Numbered from the stretch's first letter, positions 52,551-60,967 are shown. The stretch: 64,000 bases of DNA from JAJNBD01 sp964471475 (GCA_964471475.1 CAYYFQ010000007.1:1-64000), one strand, 5' to 3'. Numbers and translations are program-made. The notes: generated by a model not told the origin, from the letters alone.

Positions 52551-52630
52551 CGGTCAAGTTATACTTTTTTGTCGTCCAAGTTATACCTCTTGCCGCTCAA
52601 GTTATACTTTAACTATCGGTCAAGTTATAC
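52551..52630 (+). repeat. four origin iterons
   Basis: Four direct copies of a 14-base unit with the common core TCAAGTTATAC (or CCAAGTTATAC): starts at 52551, 52573, 52594 and 52617, spaced 21-23 bp, which is two helical turns. Such iterons are binding sites of TrfA/RepA-type initiators and mark oriV. The initiator gene is about 2.5 kb away in the neighbouring operon. Confidence 0.85.
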
Positions 52631-52644
52631 CGCTTTTCTGTTAT

Positions 52645-52661
52645 TTATCCACATATCCACA
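52645..52661. other. DnaA boxes next to the iterons
   Basis: TTATCCACA at 52645-52653 is a perfect DnaA box, followed by the near match ATATCCACA at 52653-52661. Placed 15 bp after the last iteron, they support a vegetative origin here. Confidence 0.75.
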
Positions 52662-52685
52662 GGTACAAGAAAAAATACAATTATT

Positions 52686-53470
52686 TGAATATATTAAAAC
52701 TATTTAATCCGGCGCGCCGGATGCTCGTATTTAATTCTATTGCTATTAAGCGCCCTACTTTTATTAATTAAGGCTGGGTTTTTGCTTATCTAAAGCAGCT
52801 ACCCTTATCCATAGTTATTCTGATACACAACACTTTTGTTAAATGGGAAGATGTATTTTTTTACCTAGATTGCTATGTCTTGAAATAAATCCGCTATAGC
52901 GGATTTGGTTGCTTTTTTCTTCCGTAAAGTTATTTAATGCAAGGGATTAGTTTTTATGTTAAGAAAGTCGGGTTACAAAATTCTATTTTGATATTTGCTG
53001 TGCTTTGAGTTCTTTGTTTAGATGAGAGCGTAATTGAGCACAAAATTTACAAAAGCGATTATGTGGATAGTACGGTAGGCCTGTAATAGTAGCTGAATTT
53101 AAAAGAAAGAAAATATATTTTTATTTCATAGGCCGCTGTTATTTTCCACCTTGTAGAAATTAATTTTAAATGAAGCTCCGCTAGAACTTAAGGAGAAGTG
53201 GATTCAATTATTCAAATACGATTAATGTGATCGAAATTAATCCGGCGCGCCGGATTAATTGTAACTTGTATTATCGTCTACTTTTATGAGCGCGTGGCGT
53301 TAGCAAAAAGATCGAGAGAAATGCTATTTCAATTGGAAAAATTATGATTTCATTGGGGATCTAATTTTTAAAAAAATTAACCATGATTATTAATTATGAT
53401 GTTTAATTGATGCGACGAGATAAAGGTTGTTTTATCCGGCGCGCCGGATAAAATAGTTTTAATATATTCA
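52686..53470. repeat. mirrored 37-bp repeats with GGCGCGCC palindromes beside the origin
   Basis: 52686-52722 and 53434-53470 are inverted copies of each other (36 of 37 bases), each carrying ATCCGGCGCGCCGGAT. Two further copies of the GGCGCGCC unit lie at 53235-53260 (26-bp perfect palindrome) and 53483-53490. The 950-base stretch 52690-53640 has no convincing gene; it also holds a 20-bp palindrome at 52887-52906 followed by a T-rich run (terminator-like). The repeats may be parS-like centromere sites or operators of the ParB proteins. Confidence 0.75.
52887..52920 (+). terminator. possible terminator within the origin region
   Basis: A 20-bp perfect palindrome (AAATCCGCTATAGCGGATTT, 52887-52906) is followed by GGTTGCTTTTTTCTT, which is the form of a rho-independent terminator. 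No known gene ends here, so it may end an RNA from the origin region. Confidence 0.4.
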
Positions 53471-53490
53471 TATAGTTGATTTGGCGCGCC

Positions 53491-53526
53491 GGTCAAATTA
53501 TACCATGTGAAAAGTATAATTTGACC
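53491..53526. repeat. inverted pair of iteron-like sequences
   Basis: GGTCAAATTATAC (53491-53503) and GTATAATTTGACC (53514-53526) form a 13-bp inverted repeat around 10 bases. The sequence is the iteron core with one or two changes, so an inverted initiator-binding site, as used for repression or handcuffing, is likely here, about 0.9 kb from the direct iterons. Confidence 0.65.
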
Positions 53527-53804
53527 GATAGTCCTGTGTGCTGTTAGTCTGTAATTTTCTTATTTACGTAACGTTAACTTGATATTTTAGGGAATAATAA
53601 AGGTGATTATGAGTAATTTAGGGTAGGAATTTTTTCAAGTTTATATGGCCATGAAAGAGGAGCGCTTTAGTTTATCGTTGCTCGGTACTTTTTTAAGGAC
53701 ATCTTTTGTGAGAAGCTTAAAAGGAGAGGGGGCTATGGCTCGTTTTCTGTTTACCGGAAACATTGAATTCAATGTTAAAACTAACTATTATTTGCAAGAG
53801 CAAT

Positions 53805-54482
53805 TTATTTTTGTTTTGTTGGGTATCTGGCGAAGTTGGATTTTTTTTCAATAGCAAGTAGTTTTCCTTTAAGTGAATTAACTTCAAGCGTTGTTTTTTG
53901 ATAAAGGCCTTCAATTTGTAAACAGCGATTCGTTTGTCTTTCAAGGTTTTTTTCAAGGTTTGATATGTCTTGTTTCAATTGCTTATTTAGATCAGAGGCT
54001 TTAGAATGTTCAAGGTTCACTTCTTGAGAAGCTTTTTCAAGCTCAGCTTGCTGAAAGAGGAGGGCGCTTTTTTCATTGGCAATTAGTGTGTTTGCAAGGA
54101 GTAGGGTGGTATTATCTTTTGCTGCATCAGCGAGGGCTTGTTGCAGTTGTGCATTCTGGCTTTCTAACTTGTGGACGATCACCAATAATTCTTGGTGATC
54201 TCTTTCGGCCTGTTCTAGTTGTTGTTTATAAGTTAGCTGAGCGTTTGCATGCAGGCGGCCAAACTCTGCATAGATAGCGGTCTCTAGGTGAAGGGACATC
54301 CTCAATGTTGCTTCTTTGGCTAATGCTTGGTTTTGTTGCCATTGACGCTTAAACTCAGCAATTTTTGTAAAACTGCCGCCAATTTTATCAACAATGCTTC
54401 TGACCGTTATTTTCTCGCCTAACGCCTCGAGCTGGCCTATGGCGTCTAAAAAAATATCGTAGGTAATAGAGTTGGATTTCAT
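53805..54482 (-). CDS. kfrA: KfrA-like coiled-coil DNA-binding protein
   Basis: A 225-residue protein. Residues 1-50 form the KfrA N-terminal DNA-binding region (YDIFLDAIGQLEALGEKITVRSIVDKIGGSFTKIAEFKRQW); residues about 75-210 are one long coiled coil rich in Gln, Glu, Leu and Ala. KfrA of IncP plasmids represses its own gene and contributes to stable inheritance. It is divergent in position from the par operon, on the other side of the origin region. Its promoter should lie in 54483-54661. Confidence 0.82.
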   Translation of the reverse strand: MKSNSITYDIFLDAIGQLEALGEKITVRSIVDKIGGSFTKIAEFKRQWQQNQALAKEATLRMSLHLETAIYAEFGRLHANAQLTYKQQLEQAERDHQELLVIVHKLESQNAQLQQALADAAKDNTTLLLANTLIANEKSALLFQQAELEKASQEVNLEHSKASDLNKQLKQDISNLEKNLERQTNRCLQIEGLYQKTTLEVNSLKGKLLAIEKKSNFARYPTKQK

Positions 54483-54661
54483 GGTTAAAAAATAGTTGTT
54501 AAAGCTATTTGTGGGGATGATAACATAAAATAACGACCACTGTTACTTTGTGTTATTTGAAGAATCAATGAAAAATAAAATGTGGGAGGGTGGGGCTGGT
54601 GATAGTGTACCTAGCGCAACCAACAATGGTTAGTATTTGGTCTTTTGTTAACTGTTTTCCC

Positions 54662-55057
54662 TTAGCTACAAACGACAAAATCCGGATTATATTGATAACC
54701 CAGAGGATAGCAGCAAGTTTTTTGGTTTGCCTTTTCACAGACAAAGGTTGAGCCTTTTCCAGCGTCTCCTAACTGTGGAATTCCATTAATAATTGGGCCA
54801 CACGGCTGTGCCCAGGCAATAGAAATTTTTTCATGACCTTCGCGTTGATCCCATGTTCTTAGGCAGTTAGCACCAATAGAGCAGCCCATGGCTCTAGCAA
54901 AGGTTGGTATCAGTTTCTGGAGTAAATTGTTTTCTGATGGGGCAATTGATACGCCCTCACACGACGCGATGGTGGGTTTTTCAGTCGGTGCTGTTGTGGC
55001 GCAGCCAGATAAAACGGTGGCTAAAGTTATCGTAAAAATAAGCTTTCGACTCTTCAT
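54662..55057 (-). CDS. small lipoprotein of unknown function
   Basis: About 131 residues from the ATG at 55057 (a TTG frame to 55072 is possible). A lipoprotein signal ends VLSGC at about residue 18. Eight or so more Cys follow (SCEGVS, GCSIGANC, WAQPCGPI, FVCEKANQKTCCYPLGYQ), suggesting a disulfide-rich periplasmic or outer-membrane protein. No family recognised. Between the kfrA gene and the AbiE pair, same direction. Confidence 0.65.
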   Translation of the reverse strand: MKSRKLIFTITLATVLSGCATTAPTEKPTIASCEGVSIAPSENNLLQKLIPTFARAMGCSIGANCLRTWDQREGHEKISIAWAQPCGPIINGIPQLGDAGKGSTFVCEKANQKTCCYPLGYQYNPDFVVCS

Positions 55058-55125
55058 AAAATTTGTCTTCAATCACTATGTAAGTTTAATACTACTCTGT
55101 TTTTTTAAAGTATCAAAATTGGCGC

Positions 55126-56130
55126 CTAAATTTCATTCATCTCTGCTTCAAGCTTCTTTAGCGTTTCGATAATGTCGTCAAATTTCGGCGGTGTTTTGTA
55201 AAACATCCCGGAATCTATCATGGCATGGTAGTCTTTTTCTAAGCCAGTCAAGTTTGATGCATCGGGAATCAAGCGAAATTGTTTGTTTAAGCAGTCTTCA
55301 TAGTTGGCATAGCTGGCATTGAAAAAGGCTTTTTTAAAAGTGATGACGTCTTTCAGTAGATTAATATCGTTTAGGGCAACTTGACCAATGGAGTGATGTA
55401 TCAATTTATACAAATCGTACCAATGGCGAGAGAGTCTTTCTGGGGAGCTTGTTAATCTTCCCCGATGACACTCAACGTGAATTAAGGTCGCTTTTTCCCA
55501 AAACGTTCTGGCGGGTGAAAGAGTGTCGATGTGAGGGTGGGGTAGGTCTATATTTAAGCTGTGTTGCTGAAGTATTGTGGAAAGATAAGGCGATATATTT
55601 TGCTTTGCGAAGGGTTCTATGCTGTTTCTCATGCCAAACTCAATAAGGACATGATCCCGTAAATAAACGTGTGATTTTGTCACTAGGCTTTTATAGTAAA
55701 ACTCAATCTGTTCACCATTCTTATTCAATTTAACTTCAAAAGAGCGGGGCGATAATTTTTCTTGAACTTGCTGCGTAAGATAGGGGAGGGCTTTATCTGC
55801 TATATAGGACTGAAGTTCAATTTTCAGTTGATCACTGAATTTTTTTATTTGAGATTTGCTTGTTTTTTCAAGATCAATTTCATCATGAAAATTTCGATAA
55901 TCAATCGTGACGTCCAGGTCTTCCGAAAAACGCTCAATGACTTGAAAAGCTTTTGAAAGAGATGTGCCACCTTTAAACACCATATGTTCAGGAAGCTGAA
56001 ACAATAAATCGAGGATCCAGCAGACCCAAAAGTCTTTTTCAACGATGGTGGCTGGCATTCCTAGTGCTTCTGCTGTAGCAACGATCAACTCTTTTTGTTC
56101 GCTAGGCTTAAGTTCCAAAAAATGACTCAT
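55126..56130 (-). CDS. abiEii: AbiEii-type nucleotidyltransferase toxin
   Basis: A 334-residue protein of the AbiEii/COG2253 family: the nucleotidyltransferase core has VFKGGTSLSKAFQVIERFSEDLDVTI, with GGTSLSK at 54-60 and the metal-binding acids Asp71 and Asp73, and WEKATLIHVECHRG with TSSPERLSRHWYDLYKL further on. In type IV systems such as AbiE and MenT it modifies tRNA or other RNA and stops growth, giving phage resistance and plasmid stability. It overlaps the antitoxin gene by 4 bases. Confidence 0.92.
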   Translation of the reverse strand: MSHFLELKPSEQKELIVATAEALGMPATIVEKDFWVCWILDLLFQLPEHMVFKGGTSLSKAFQVIERFSEDLDVTIDYRNFHDEIDLEKTSKSQIKKFSDQLKIELQSYIADKALPYLTQQVQEKLSPRSFEVKLNKNGEQIEFYYKSLVTKSHVYLRDHVLIEFGMRNSIEPFAKQNISPYLSTILQQHSLNIDLPHPHIDTLSPARTFWEKATLIHVECHRGRLTSSPERLSRHWYDLYKLIHHSIGQVALNDINLLKDVITFKKAFFNASYANYEDCLNKQFRLIPDASNLTGLEKDYHAMIDSGMFYKTPPKFDDIIETLKKLEAEMNEI

Positions 56131-56741
56131 AAACCGTTATCCTCCTGTTGCTTCCAAAAACGGTAAAAATGATTGACCATCCATCCTGGCATATGTTGTG
56201 TTGCGGTCTTTAGTTTATTAAAAGCCTTTTCTCCTAACTGATGATGTAGTTTTTTGAGTGTTTCTTTAGAAACATGCTCTTTTCCCACATAACTCAAGGC
56301 AGAAATGACAAGGCCAGGAAGCGTACCCGCCAATGCTAATTTCGAGAGTGAAATATGCTTTAGTTCAACGGCTTGATGATTGATATGCATGGTACGTGAA
56401 TAGCCGCTAGTGTAATAGATGGGTTTCATCGGTACTTGGGTCGTTAGTTGCAGCTGCCTTGCAGCTTCAGCCCCATGAATTGCAATGGTTTCACCTGTGA
56501 TGGACGCAATAGATTCGATCAATTCTTCTGTCGGTGGTAAAACGCTACCCATGAGTTTGCTTTTTTTGGGCTTAACAAAGATCCCTCGGCAAACACGTTT
56601 TAATTCTCCAGCTTTCACCTGGCGGCTCAATATTTGCCGGATATTGGCGGTGGTTGAGAGCGCATAGAATTGGTGCGCAGAGAAGGGTTTTCCTGTGGGA
56701 ATGGCGTTTAAGCTTGATTTGATCGCAGTGATGGCATTCAT
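56127..56741 (-). CDS. abiEi: AbiEi-type antitoxin and regulator (DUF6088)
   Basis: About 204 residues from the ATG at 56741 (a TTG frame to 56765 adds eight). Residues about 15-60 are a winged helix (KPFSAHQFYALSTTANIRQILSRQVKAGELKRVCRGIFV), then a typical AbiEi segment with ITGETIAIHGAEAARQLQLTTQVP and YYTSGYSRTM. AbiEi represses its operon and neutralises the toxin, probably without tight complex formation. Order antitoxin-toxin and the 4-base overlap are the usual arrangement. 56742-57148 upstream holds no gene that I can support and should contain the promoter. Confidence 0.9.
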   Translation of the reverse strand: MNAITAIKSSLNAIPTGKPFSAHQFYALSTTANIRQILSRQVKAGELKRVCRGIFVKPKKSKLMGSVLPPTEELIESIASITGETIAIHGAEAARQLQLTTQVPMKPIYYTSGYSRTMHINHQAVELKHISLSKLALAGTLPGLVISALSYVGKEHVSKETLKKLHHQLGEKAFNKLKTATQHMPGWMVNHFYRFWKQQEDNGL

Positions 56742-57148
56742 GAATTTGATCTCATTTGTAACCAATTTTAACTAATTTTGTGACAAATAGCAAGTAGCAT
56801 AGACTGGTTTTTAAGTGAATTTTTCAATATCTTTATGGCCTTTTGAGATAGCCCCACAACAAACTAAGCTGCAGGGCACTTCTATCAGATAAACACGAGT
56901 GTTTTAAGCCAAAAACAAGTGTGGCATGAGCAGTTGAAGCCAACGCCATTTTTGTTTTTTCTGATTTGCTCTATGTGTTCTTATTGCTATCAGTGTTTCA
57001 GGAGAGCAGGGCGATGCCATGGGAGATTGTGAGAAACGATATTTTTGTACTACACTGTGCTGAGTCATATTTAATCACCTCGTTTGATTGATGTTGATAA
57101 GTGGTTTGTATTTGTTAGCGCAAAAACAAACCACGCTGTTACTGCAAC

Positions 57149-57934
57149 TTATTTACTGCTATCTAGTACATCTAAAACACCTCTCGCGGCTAACCGACTA
57201 TTTTCATTGAGCATTCTTATCCATGCGTTTTTTGTGGGGCTCCATTTAAAGCCTCTTTTTTTGAGCATTATTCTTACGTCGATTGTTGGTTTGTTCTCAA
57301 AAATAAGCATGATTCTATTTTCTTCAAGATTTTCTTGTATGATGAAGCCATTGCCGAATATATCTGGCTTTGGGTTGGCGGTTTTTTTATTTTCTAACGC
57401 GTTTATTCTTGCTTTTGTAGATTTGATGCATGCGTTGCTGTTAGGGATGTGGTAGGTAAAAGGGGGTTCATCTGCTGTTTTAAATTTTCTTTCTTGCAAC
57501 ATTAAAGCCATCATGTCTTTTGGAAGCTCCATAACCATAACAGCGTCTAATCCACTTTTTCGAAAAACTTGGTTAACGTGTTTCATCAGCGCGTGACGCT
57601 CTTCTAGCTGTGAAAGTTTTTCATAAAGTTTTTTTATAGCGTCAGGATCATCTGAAGAAATTGCGGTGCTAGTCGTATTAGCCTTTTGTTCATAGTATTC
57701 AGCCTTCTCAAATAAATCTTTTGCTTTATGCATGCGCGCCTCTGATTTTTTTAAAGCATTCCTTTGGCGGCGTTCGCTATGATGACCCACAAGAATGGGT
57801 TGACCAAATGGAAAAGAATGCTCCATTTCTTGTTGATCATATTCTGCAAGCTCAATGGCTTTTTTTTGATTTTGTTCAGCCAAGTTGGCATAACGTTGTT
57901 TTCTTAAAAGTTGTTTTGTTTCGTATTCGTTCAT
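57149..57934 (-). CDS. DUF3560-family plasmid protein
   Basis: A 261-residue protein: an N-terminal basic coiled coil (YETKQLLRKQRYANLAEQNQKKA), the DUF3560 core FPFGQPILVGHHSERRQRNALK, and a C-terminal domain with GFKWSPTKNAWIRMLNENSR. DUF3560 proteins are common on conjugative plasmids and elements, and their function is not known. It is followed by a 9-bp inverted repeat (57101-57109 and 57126-57134), terminator-like. A small gap separates it from the DUF6908 gene. Confidence 0.85.
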   Translation of the reverse strand: MNEYETKQLLRKQRYANLAEQNQKKAIELAEYDQQEMEHSFPFGQPILVGHHSERRQRNALKKSEARMHKAKDLFEKAEYYEQKANTTSTAISSDDPDAIKKLYEKLSQLEERHALMKHVNQVFRKSGLDAVMVMELPKDMMALMLQERKFKTADEPPFTYHIPNSNACIKSTKARINALENKKTANPKPDIFGNGFIIQENLEENRIMLIFENKPTIDVRIMLKKRGFKWSPTKNAWIRMLNENSRLAARGVLDVLDSSK

Positions 57935-57998
57935 GATAATGTTCCTTTGTGTTTAAAATGCTTGCCACCTATCTCATGACAGGCGGCAAAATGATTGT

Positions 57999-58391
57999 TT
58001 ATAGTGAGTGGCTTTGTCGAAGACAGTTGCGGAGCCATATATTAAGAAAAATATTTAAATCTTTTTTAATTTTTGGTATCACATGATTTTCGTCTGGGTA
58101 AACGACTTGATATCCGAAAGCATCTTGGTAAGTTAATGCTTCAGCAGCTTCAAGGGAGGGATAGATTTTGATTTCCATATCGGGATCCGCAATCATGTCG
58201 CCATTTGCACTATAGTAATGCGATAGGGCAATTACCATGTGATCGCTATTTTTTTGTAAAACGTCTAAATTCAGATCCATGTATCCTTCGCTTTTGCTTT
58301 TCAGTGCGTCTCCTTTGTTTAGGGCGAGAAGGGAGGGGGAAAGTCTCAAAAGTTTTTTGTAGATAGTTTGGTAAATAGTGCGCATAACCAT
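57999..58391 (-). CDS. DUF6908-like plasmid protein
   Basis: A 130-residue protein with LLALNKGDALKSKSEGYMDLNLDVLQ, then HYYSANGDMIADPDMEIKIYP and ALTYQDAFGYQVVYPDENHV, a pattern of conserved plasmid proteins (DUF6908 by recall). Strong AGGAG site; two ATGs (58391, 58385). Function unknown; it is divergent from the DUF6471 gene. Confidence 0.75.
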   Translation of the reverse strand: MVMRTIYQTIYKKLLRLSPSLLALNKGDALKSKSEGYMDLNLDVLQKNSDHMVIALSHYYSANGDMIADPDMEIKIYPSLEAAEALTYQDAFGYQVVYPDENHVIPKIKKDLNIFLNIWLRNCLRQSHSL

Positions 58392-58435
58392 AAGCTCCTA
58401 AAATGTTAATATTGAATAATAACTGCTAATTAACA

Positions 58436-58504
58436 GTTATTATATCATAATAACAGCACCTGTCAACTGTTAATTTGACATTAAACCTGCTTTTTTGCTA
58501 TTTT
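58436..58504. promoter_or_regulatory. divergent promoter and operator region of the DUF6908 and DUF6471 genes
   Basis: GTTATTAT-ATC-ATAATAAC at 58436-58454 is an 8-3-8 inverted repeat. TTGACA (58475-58480) and TATTTT (58499-58504) with an 18-base spacer form a promoter for the plus-strand gene. AACTGTTAA-type repeats also occur at 58421, 58434 and 58465, suggesting a repressor that binds several sites. Confidence 0.55.
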
Positions 58505-58538
58505 AATTAAATATCAACAGTTTTTTTGGAATTATTAA

Positions 58539-58805
58539 ATGCTAGGCACTAAAGAAGAAGTCAAAAAACGTTGGGAAAAAATCCCAAGTAAAATTTTAAA
58601 AGCTGAGCTTTCTAAGCGCGGGTTAAAATACGCAGACTTAATTAAAAAACTCAATCAAATTAATGTTGAAATTACCGTTAACGATTTGAGCGGACGAATT
58701 GCAAGAGGAACGTTTAGCGCAATTTTTTTTCTGCAATGCTTAAGAGCGATAGGGGTTGAAGAGATTCGATTAGAAGAGAGTTATTTTTGTGATTTTGAGG
58801 GTTAA
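58539..58805 (+). CDS. DUF6471-like small helix-turn-helix protein
   Basis: An 88-residue protein with ILKAELSKRGLKYADLIKKLNQI, then ITVNDLSGRIARGTFSAIFFLQCLRAIG, the DUF6471 pattern, a small helical domain resembling helix-turn-helix proteins. It probably regulates the divergent promoter upstream, though this is inference. It ends 25 bp before the convergent transglycosylase gene. Confidence 0.75.
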   Translation: MLGTKEEVKKRWEKIPSKILKAELSKRGLKYADLIKKLNQINVEITVNDLSGRIARGTFSAIFFLQCLRAIGVEEIRLEESYFCDFEG

Positions 58806-58829
58806 GAATATTTGCCTAACAAAACTACT

Positions 58830-59234
58830 TTATTGGTCTACGATAGCATTTATTTTATCAAGGTTATGCTCCACTGTTGCAGAATAAGAAAGATTAAGAT
58901 TTTTTGTGTGAGAGTGATAGTCTCCAATGCCTGTCCAAGCTGATTGGCCATCAGCTAAACTTTTGCTGAGTATCCATGCTCCGACATGGACATTTTTGCA
59001 GGAGTCATACTGCAAATCATGAGCGGTGTAGCCGTAAGCGCTGATTTTAGACAGCCAAGAAGAATTGATTTGCATGACGCCATAGTCGACCGTGCCATTT
59101 TTATTGACATTGGCCATGCCGTTTCGCCCACCCTCATTTTTCATGACGGCCAAGATGAGCTTGGCGGGCACTTGGTAAGTGATAGCAGCATGATTAATAC
59201 AATCTATCGGAACATCATTGATAATAAGTGGCAT
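58830..59234 (-). CDS. lytic transglycosylase (VirB1/SLT-like)
   Basis: A 134-residue protein with an SLT domain: AAITYQVPAKLILAVMKNEGG (catalytic Glu), VDYGVMQINSSWLSKI, and GAWILSKSLADGQSAWTGIGDYHS. Such enzymes open peptidoglycan for the transfer channel (F gene 19, VirB1). No N-terminal signal peptide is seen, so export must use another route or the enzyme is cytoplasmic until lysis. It lies about 20 kb from the tra operon in the linear window. Confidence 0.82.
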   Translation of the reverse strand: MPLIINDVPIDCINHAAITYQVPAKLILAVMKNEGGRNGMANVNKNGTVDYGVMQINSSWLSKISAYGYTAHDLQYDSCKNVHVGAWILSKSLADGQSAWTGIGDYHSHTKNLNLSYSATVEHNLDKINAIVDQ

Positions 59235-59258
59235 TACTAAGCCTTATCGGCAGGGTGC

Positions 59259-59471
59259 TTATGTAGTTTGCTTACGCTTTTTAGTTTTTCCGCTGTGTGC
59301 GGCCCAGTCGCGATCTTTCTTTAAAACAAATTCAGCAGCTTGACTAAAAAACTCTTCTGTGGAAACTTTTGCCCAATCGCAATATTTTTCGATTTCGCCT
59401 TTTAAATCTGCGCTAAGATTGAAGTTTATTTTGATTTTTTCAATGGGTTTTTTCGATTGTATTAACGCCAT
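59259..59471 (-). CDS. small protein with ribbon-helix-helix-like features
   Basis: A 70-residue basic protein from the ATG at 59471, with AAGGTG upstream; a frame to 59480 is also possible. It has KIKINFNLSADLKGEIEKYCDWAKVSTEEFFSQAAEFVL, the look of a small strand-helix-helix DNA-binding protein, and a Lys-rich tail (KTKKRKQTT). Function unknown; it is divergent from the methylase gene, with the large hairpin between. Confidence 0.6.
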   Translation of the reverse strand: MALIQSKKPIEKIKINFNLSADLKGEIEKYCDWAKVSTEEFFSQAAEFVLKKDRDWAAHSGKTKKRKQTT

Positions 59472-59538
59472 ATTTTTCACCTTATCTTTGTTTGTTGATG
59501 TAGTATTTTTTTAGTCAGATTTCTTCTGGTTCTTCGCG

Positions 59539-59668
59539 GGTTTGTGTCCGTAAGTTATTCTCAACTAGGCGATCAATAAGTCAAGGGCTTCGCTTCGCTC
59601 GCAAGTCGCTTCGCGACCCTTGACTTATCGCTCTATGCCTAGTTTTTCATAACTTACGGACACAAACC
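59539..59668. repeat. 130-bp nested inverted repeat (oriT or small mobile repeat candidate)
   Basis: Three nested stems: GGTTTGTGTCCGTAAGTTAT at 59539-59558 with its mirror at 59649-59668; ACTAGGC at 59564-59570 with 59637-59643; ATAAGTCAAGGG at 59576-59587 with CCCTTGACTTAT at 59617-59628. The centre is GC-rich with repeated CGCTTCG. It lies in the divergent gap 59472-59798 and no target duplication is seen. An origin of transfer, a terminator pair or an immobile remnant element would all fit. Confidence 0.55.
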
Positions 59669-59798
59669 GTAGTCCTAAACATGGGGGAGGGTAGGCTCAT
59701 TGAACGCCTATGCTCACCTTCATTTTAACAGGAACACCACCACGCCACGACGAGGTTTTGTGATGGTGTTTTTCCTAACAGAGCTAGGAGAGAAAACT

Positions 59799-60914
59799 AT
59801 GACACAATTAATGCAAGAAGTAAAGACATTTGGTTCAAAAAACCGTGATTTTTATAGTAATAATTTTGACATTATTAAGCAAATCAAGGCGGGTGATTTT
59901 AGTTCCGCAAAAAGGTTCACTGGGTTTGGGGGGATGCGTCAATCTTTATTAACTATTGAAGGGCAAAGATATCTAAGAAATTTTCTAACTGAAGATGAAA
60001 TTAATGGATTAGTTTTAAGTGCATCAAGTGCATATTTCACACCAAAGTTTCTTATTGACTTTGTTTATGGATTGGCTCAAAAGTGTGGGTTTACTTCAGG
60101 GAAAATTCTTGAGCCATCATGTGGCAACGGCGCATTTTTTGAACATATGCCAGAGAGAATGCGAAAAAATAGTAATATAACAGGAGTCGAACTAGAGCCG
60201 ATAAGTGCAAAAATAGTTAAAAACTTATACCCAGATGTTAAGGTTATCAATCAAGGATTTCAGAAATTTAATGAATCAGGTTTTGATCTTATTGTAGGAA
60301 ATCCACCCTATGCCTCAATGACGGTTCAAGATGAAAATTACCCTGACTTGAATCATCAAGCAATCCATCATTATTTTGTTGCGAAAAGCGTAAGACTGTT
60401 AAAAGAAGGTGGGTTATTAATTATGGTTTTACCGCTCTACGTATTAGACAATGTGGTGAAGCACGCAAGAAAAGAAATCGCCACGGAGGCTAACCTAATG
60501 GGCGCCTATCGTTTGCCAGATACACTTTTTCAAAAGGCTAAAATTACTGTGGATGTAGTTATTTTGCAAAAAGGGCGGGGCGGCGAAAAATCGTGGATTG
60601 AAACACAAAATATTAGCCTTGATAATGGGCAGCGTCTTCCTATGTCAAGCTATTTTGTTAAACACCCTGAGCATGTCTTAGGTAAGCTAGAAAGTTATGA
60701 AATTTGGTTAGCTAGTGAAAAGCGGATGCGCAGGGGTTTAAAGTGTGTTGGTTCAGTAGATGAAGTTAAGCGTAGATTGGTTAGTTTACTCGACTCTTTT
60801 ACTGAGCCATCTATAAATGAATGTGTTGCTGCGGATGCTTTTAATAGAATCAGTATGAGCCTTCTTAGTTTACAACGAGAGATTCTTCAACTAAAAGCCC
60901 AATTGATAGGGTAG
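59799..60914 (+). CDS. N6-adenine DNA methylase-like protein (short form)
   Basis: About 371 residues from the ATG at 59799, with AGGAG before it; an in-frame extension to 59700 (33 codons) may be a leader or non-coding. The methylase core has YFTPKFLIDFVYGL, ILEPSCGNGAFFEHM (SAM motif), GVELEPISA and NPPYASMT as the catalytic NPPY motif. The N-terminal FTGFGGMRQSLL and the long form in other mobile elements (a helicase fused to it) suggest a shortened relative of the giant methylase-helicase proteins. It may protect the plasmid against restriction in new hosts. No restriction enzyme gene is near. Confidence 0.78.
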   Translation: MTQLMQEVKTFGSKNRDFYSNNFDIIKQIKAGDFSSAKRFTGFGGMRQSLLTIEGQRYLRNFLTEDEINGLVLSASSAYFTPKFLIDFVYGLAQKCGFTSGKILEPSCGNGAFFEHMPERMRKNSNITGVELEPISAKIVKNLYPDVKVINQGFQKFNESGFDLIVGNPPYASMTVQDENYPDLNHQAIHHYFVAKSVRLLKEGGLLIMVLPLYVLDNVVKHARKEIATEANLMGAYRLPDTLFQKAKITVDVVILQKGRGGEKSWIETQNISLDNGQRLPMSSYFVKHPEHVLGKLESYEIWLASEKRMRRGLKCVGSVDEVKRRLVSLLDSFTEPSINECVAADAFNRISMSLLSLQREILQLKAQLIG

Positions 60915-60922
60915 AAGTAGAG

Positions 60923-60967
60923 AGCCTTAGTAAGCATAAGTGCTGCTTGCTAAGGCTTTATTTTTTT
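60923..60967 (+). terminator. rho-independent terminator after the methylase gene
   Basis: AGCCTTAGTAAGCA (60923-60936) pairs with TGCTTGCTAAGGCT (60944-60957) with one mismatch (G-T in RNA), followed by TTATTTTTTTCTT. It is 9 bp after the methylase stop at 60914. Confidence 0.8.

Noticed and set aside
53645..53854. A 69-codon plus-strand frame at the right edge of the origin region
   Set aside because: It overlaps the 3' end of the kfrA-like gene on the other strand, lacks a ribosome-binding site and has no domain pattern.
48380..54500. Search for a chromosomal-type parS (TGTTTCACGTGAAACA) near the second ParB
   Set aside because: No copy was seen by eye in this stretch; the GGCGCGCC palindromes are the only repeated candidates.
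57084..57455. A 123-codon plus-strand hydrophobic frame overlapping the DUF3560 gene
   Set aside because: It is antisense to a well-supported gene and the hydrophobic look comes from complementing Lys and Asn codons.
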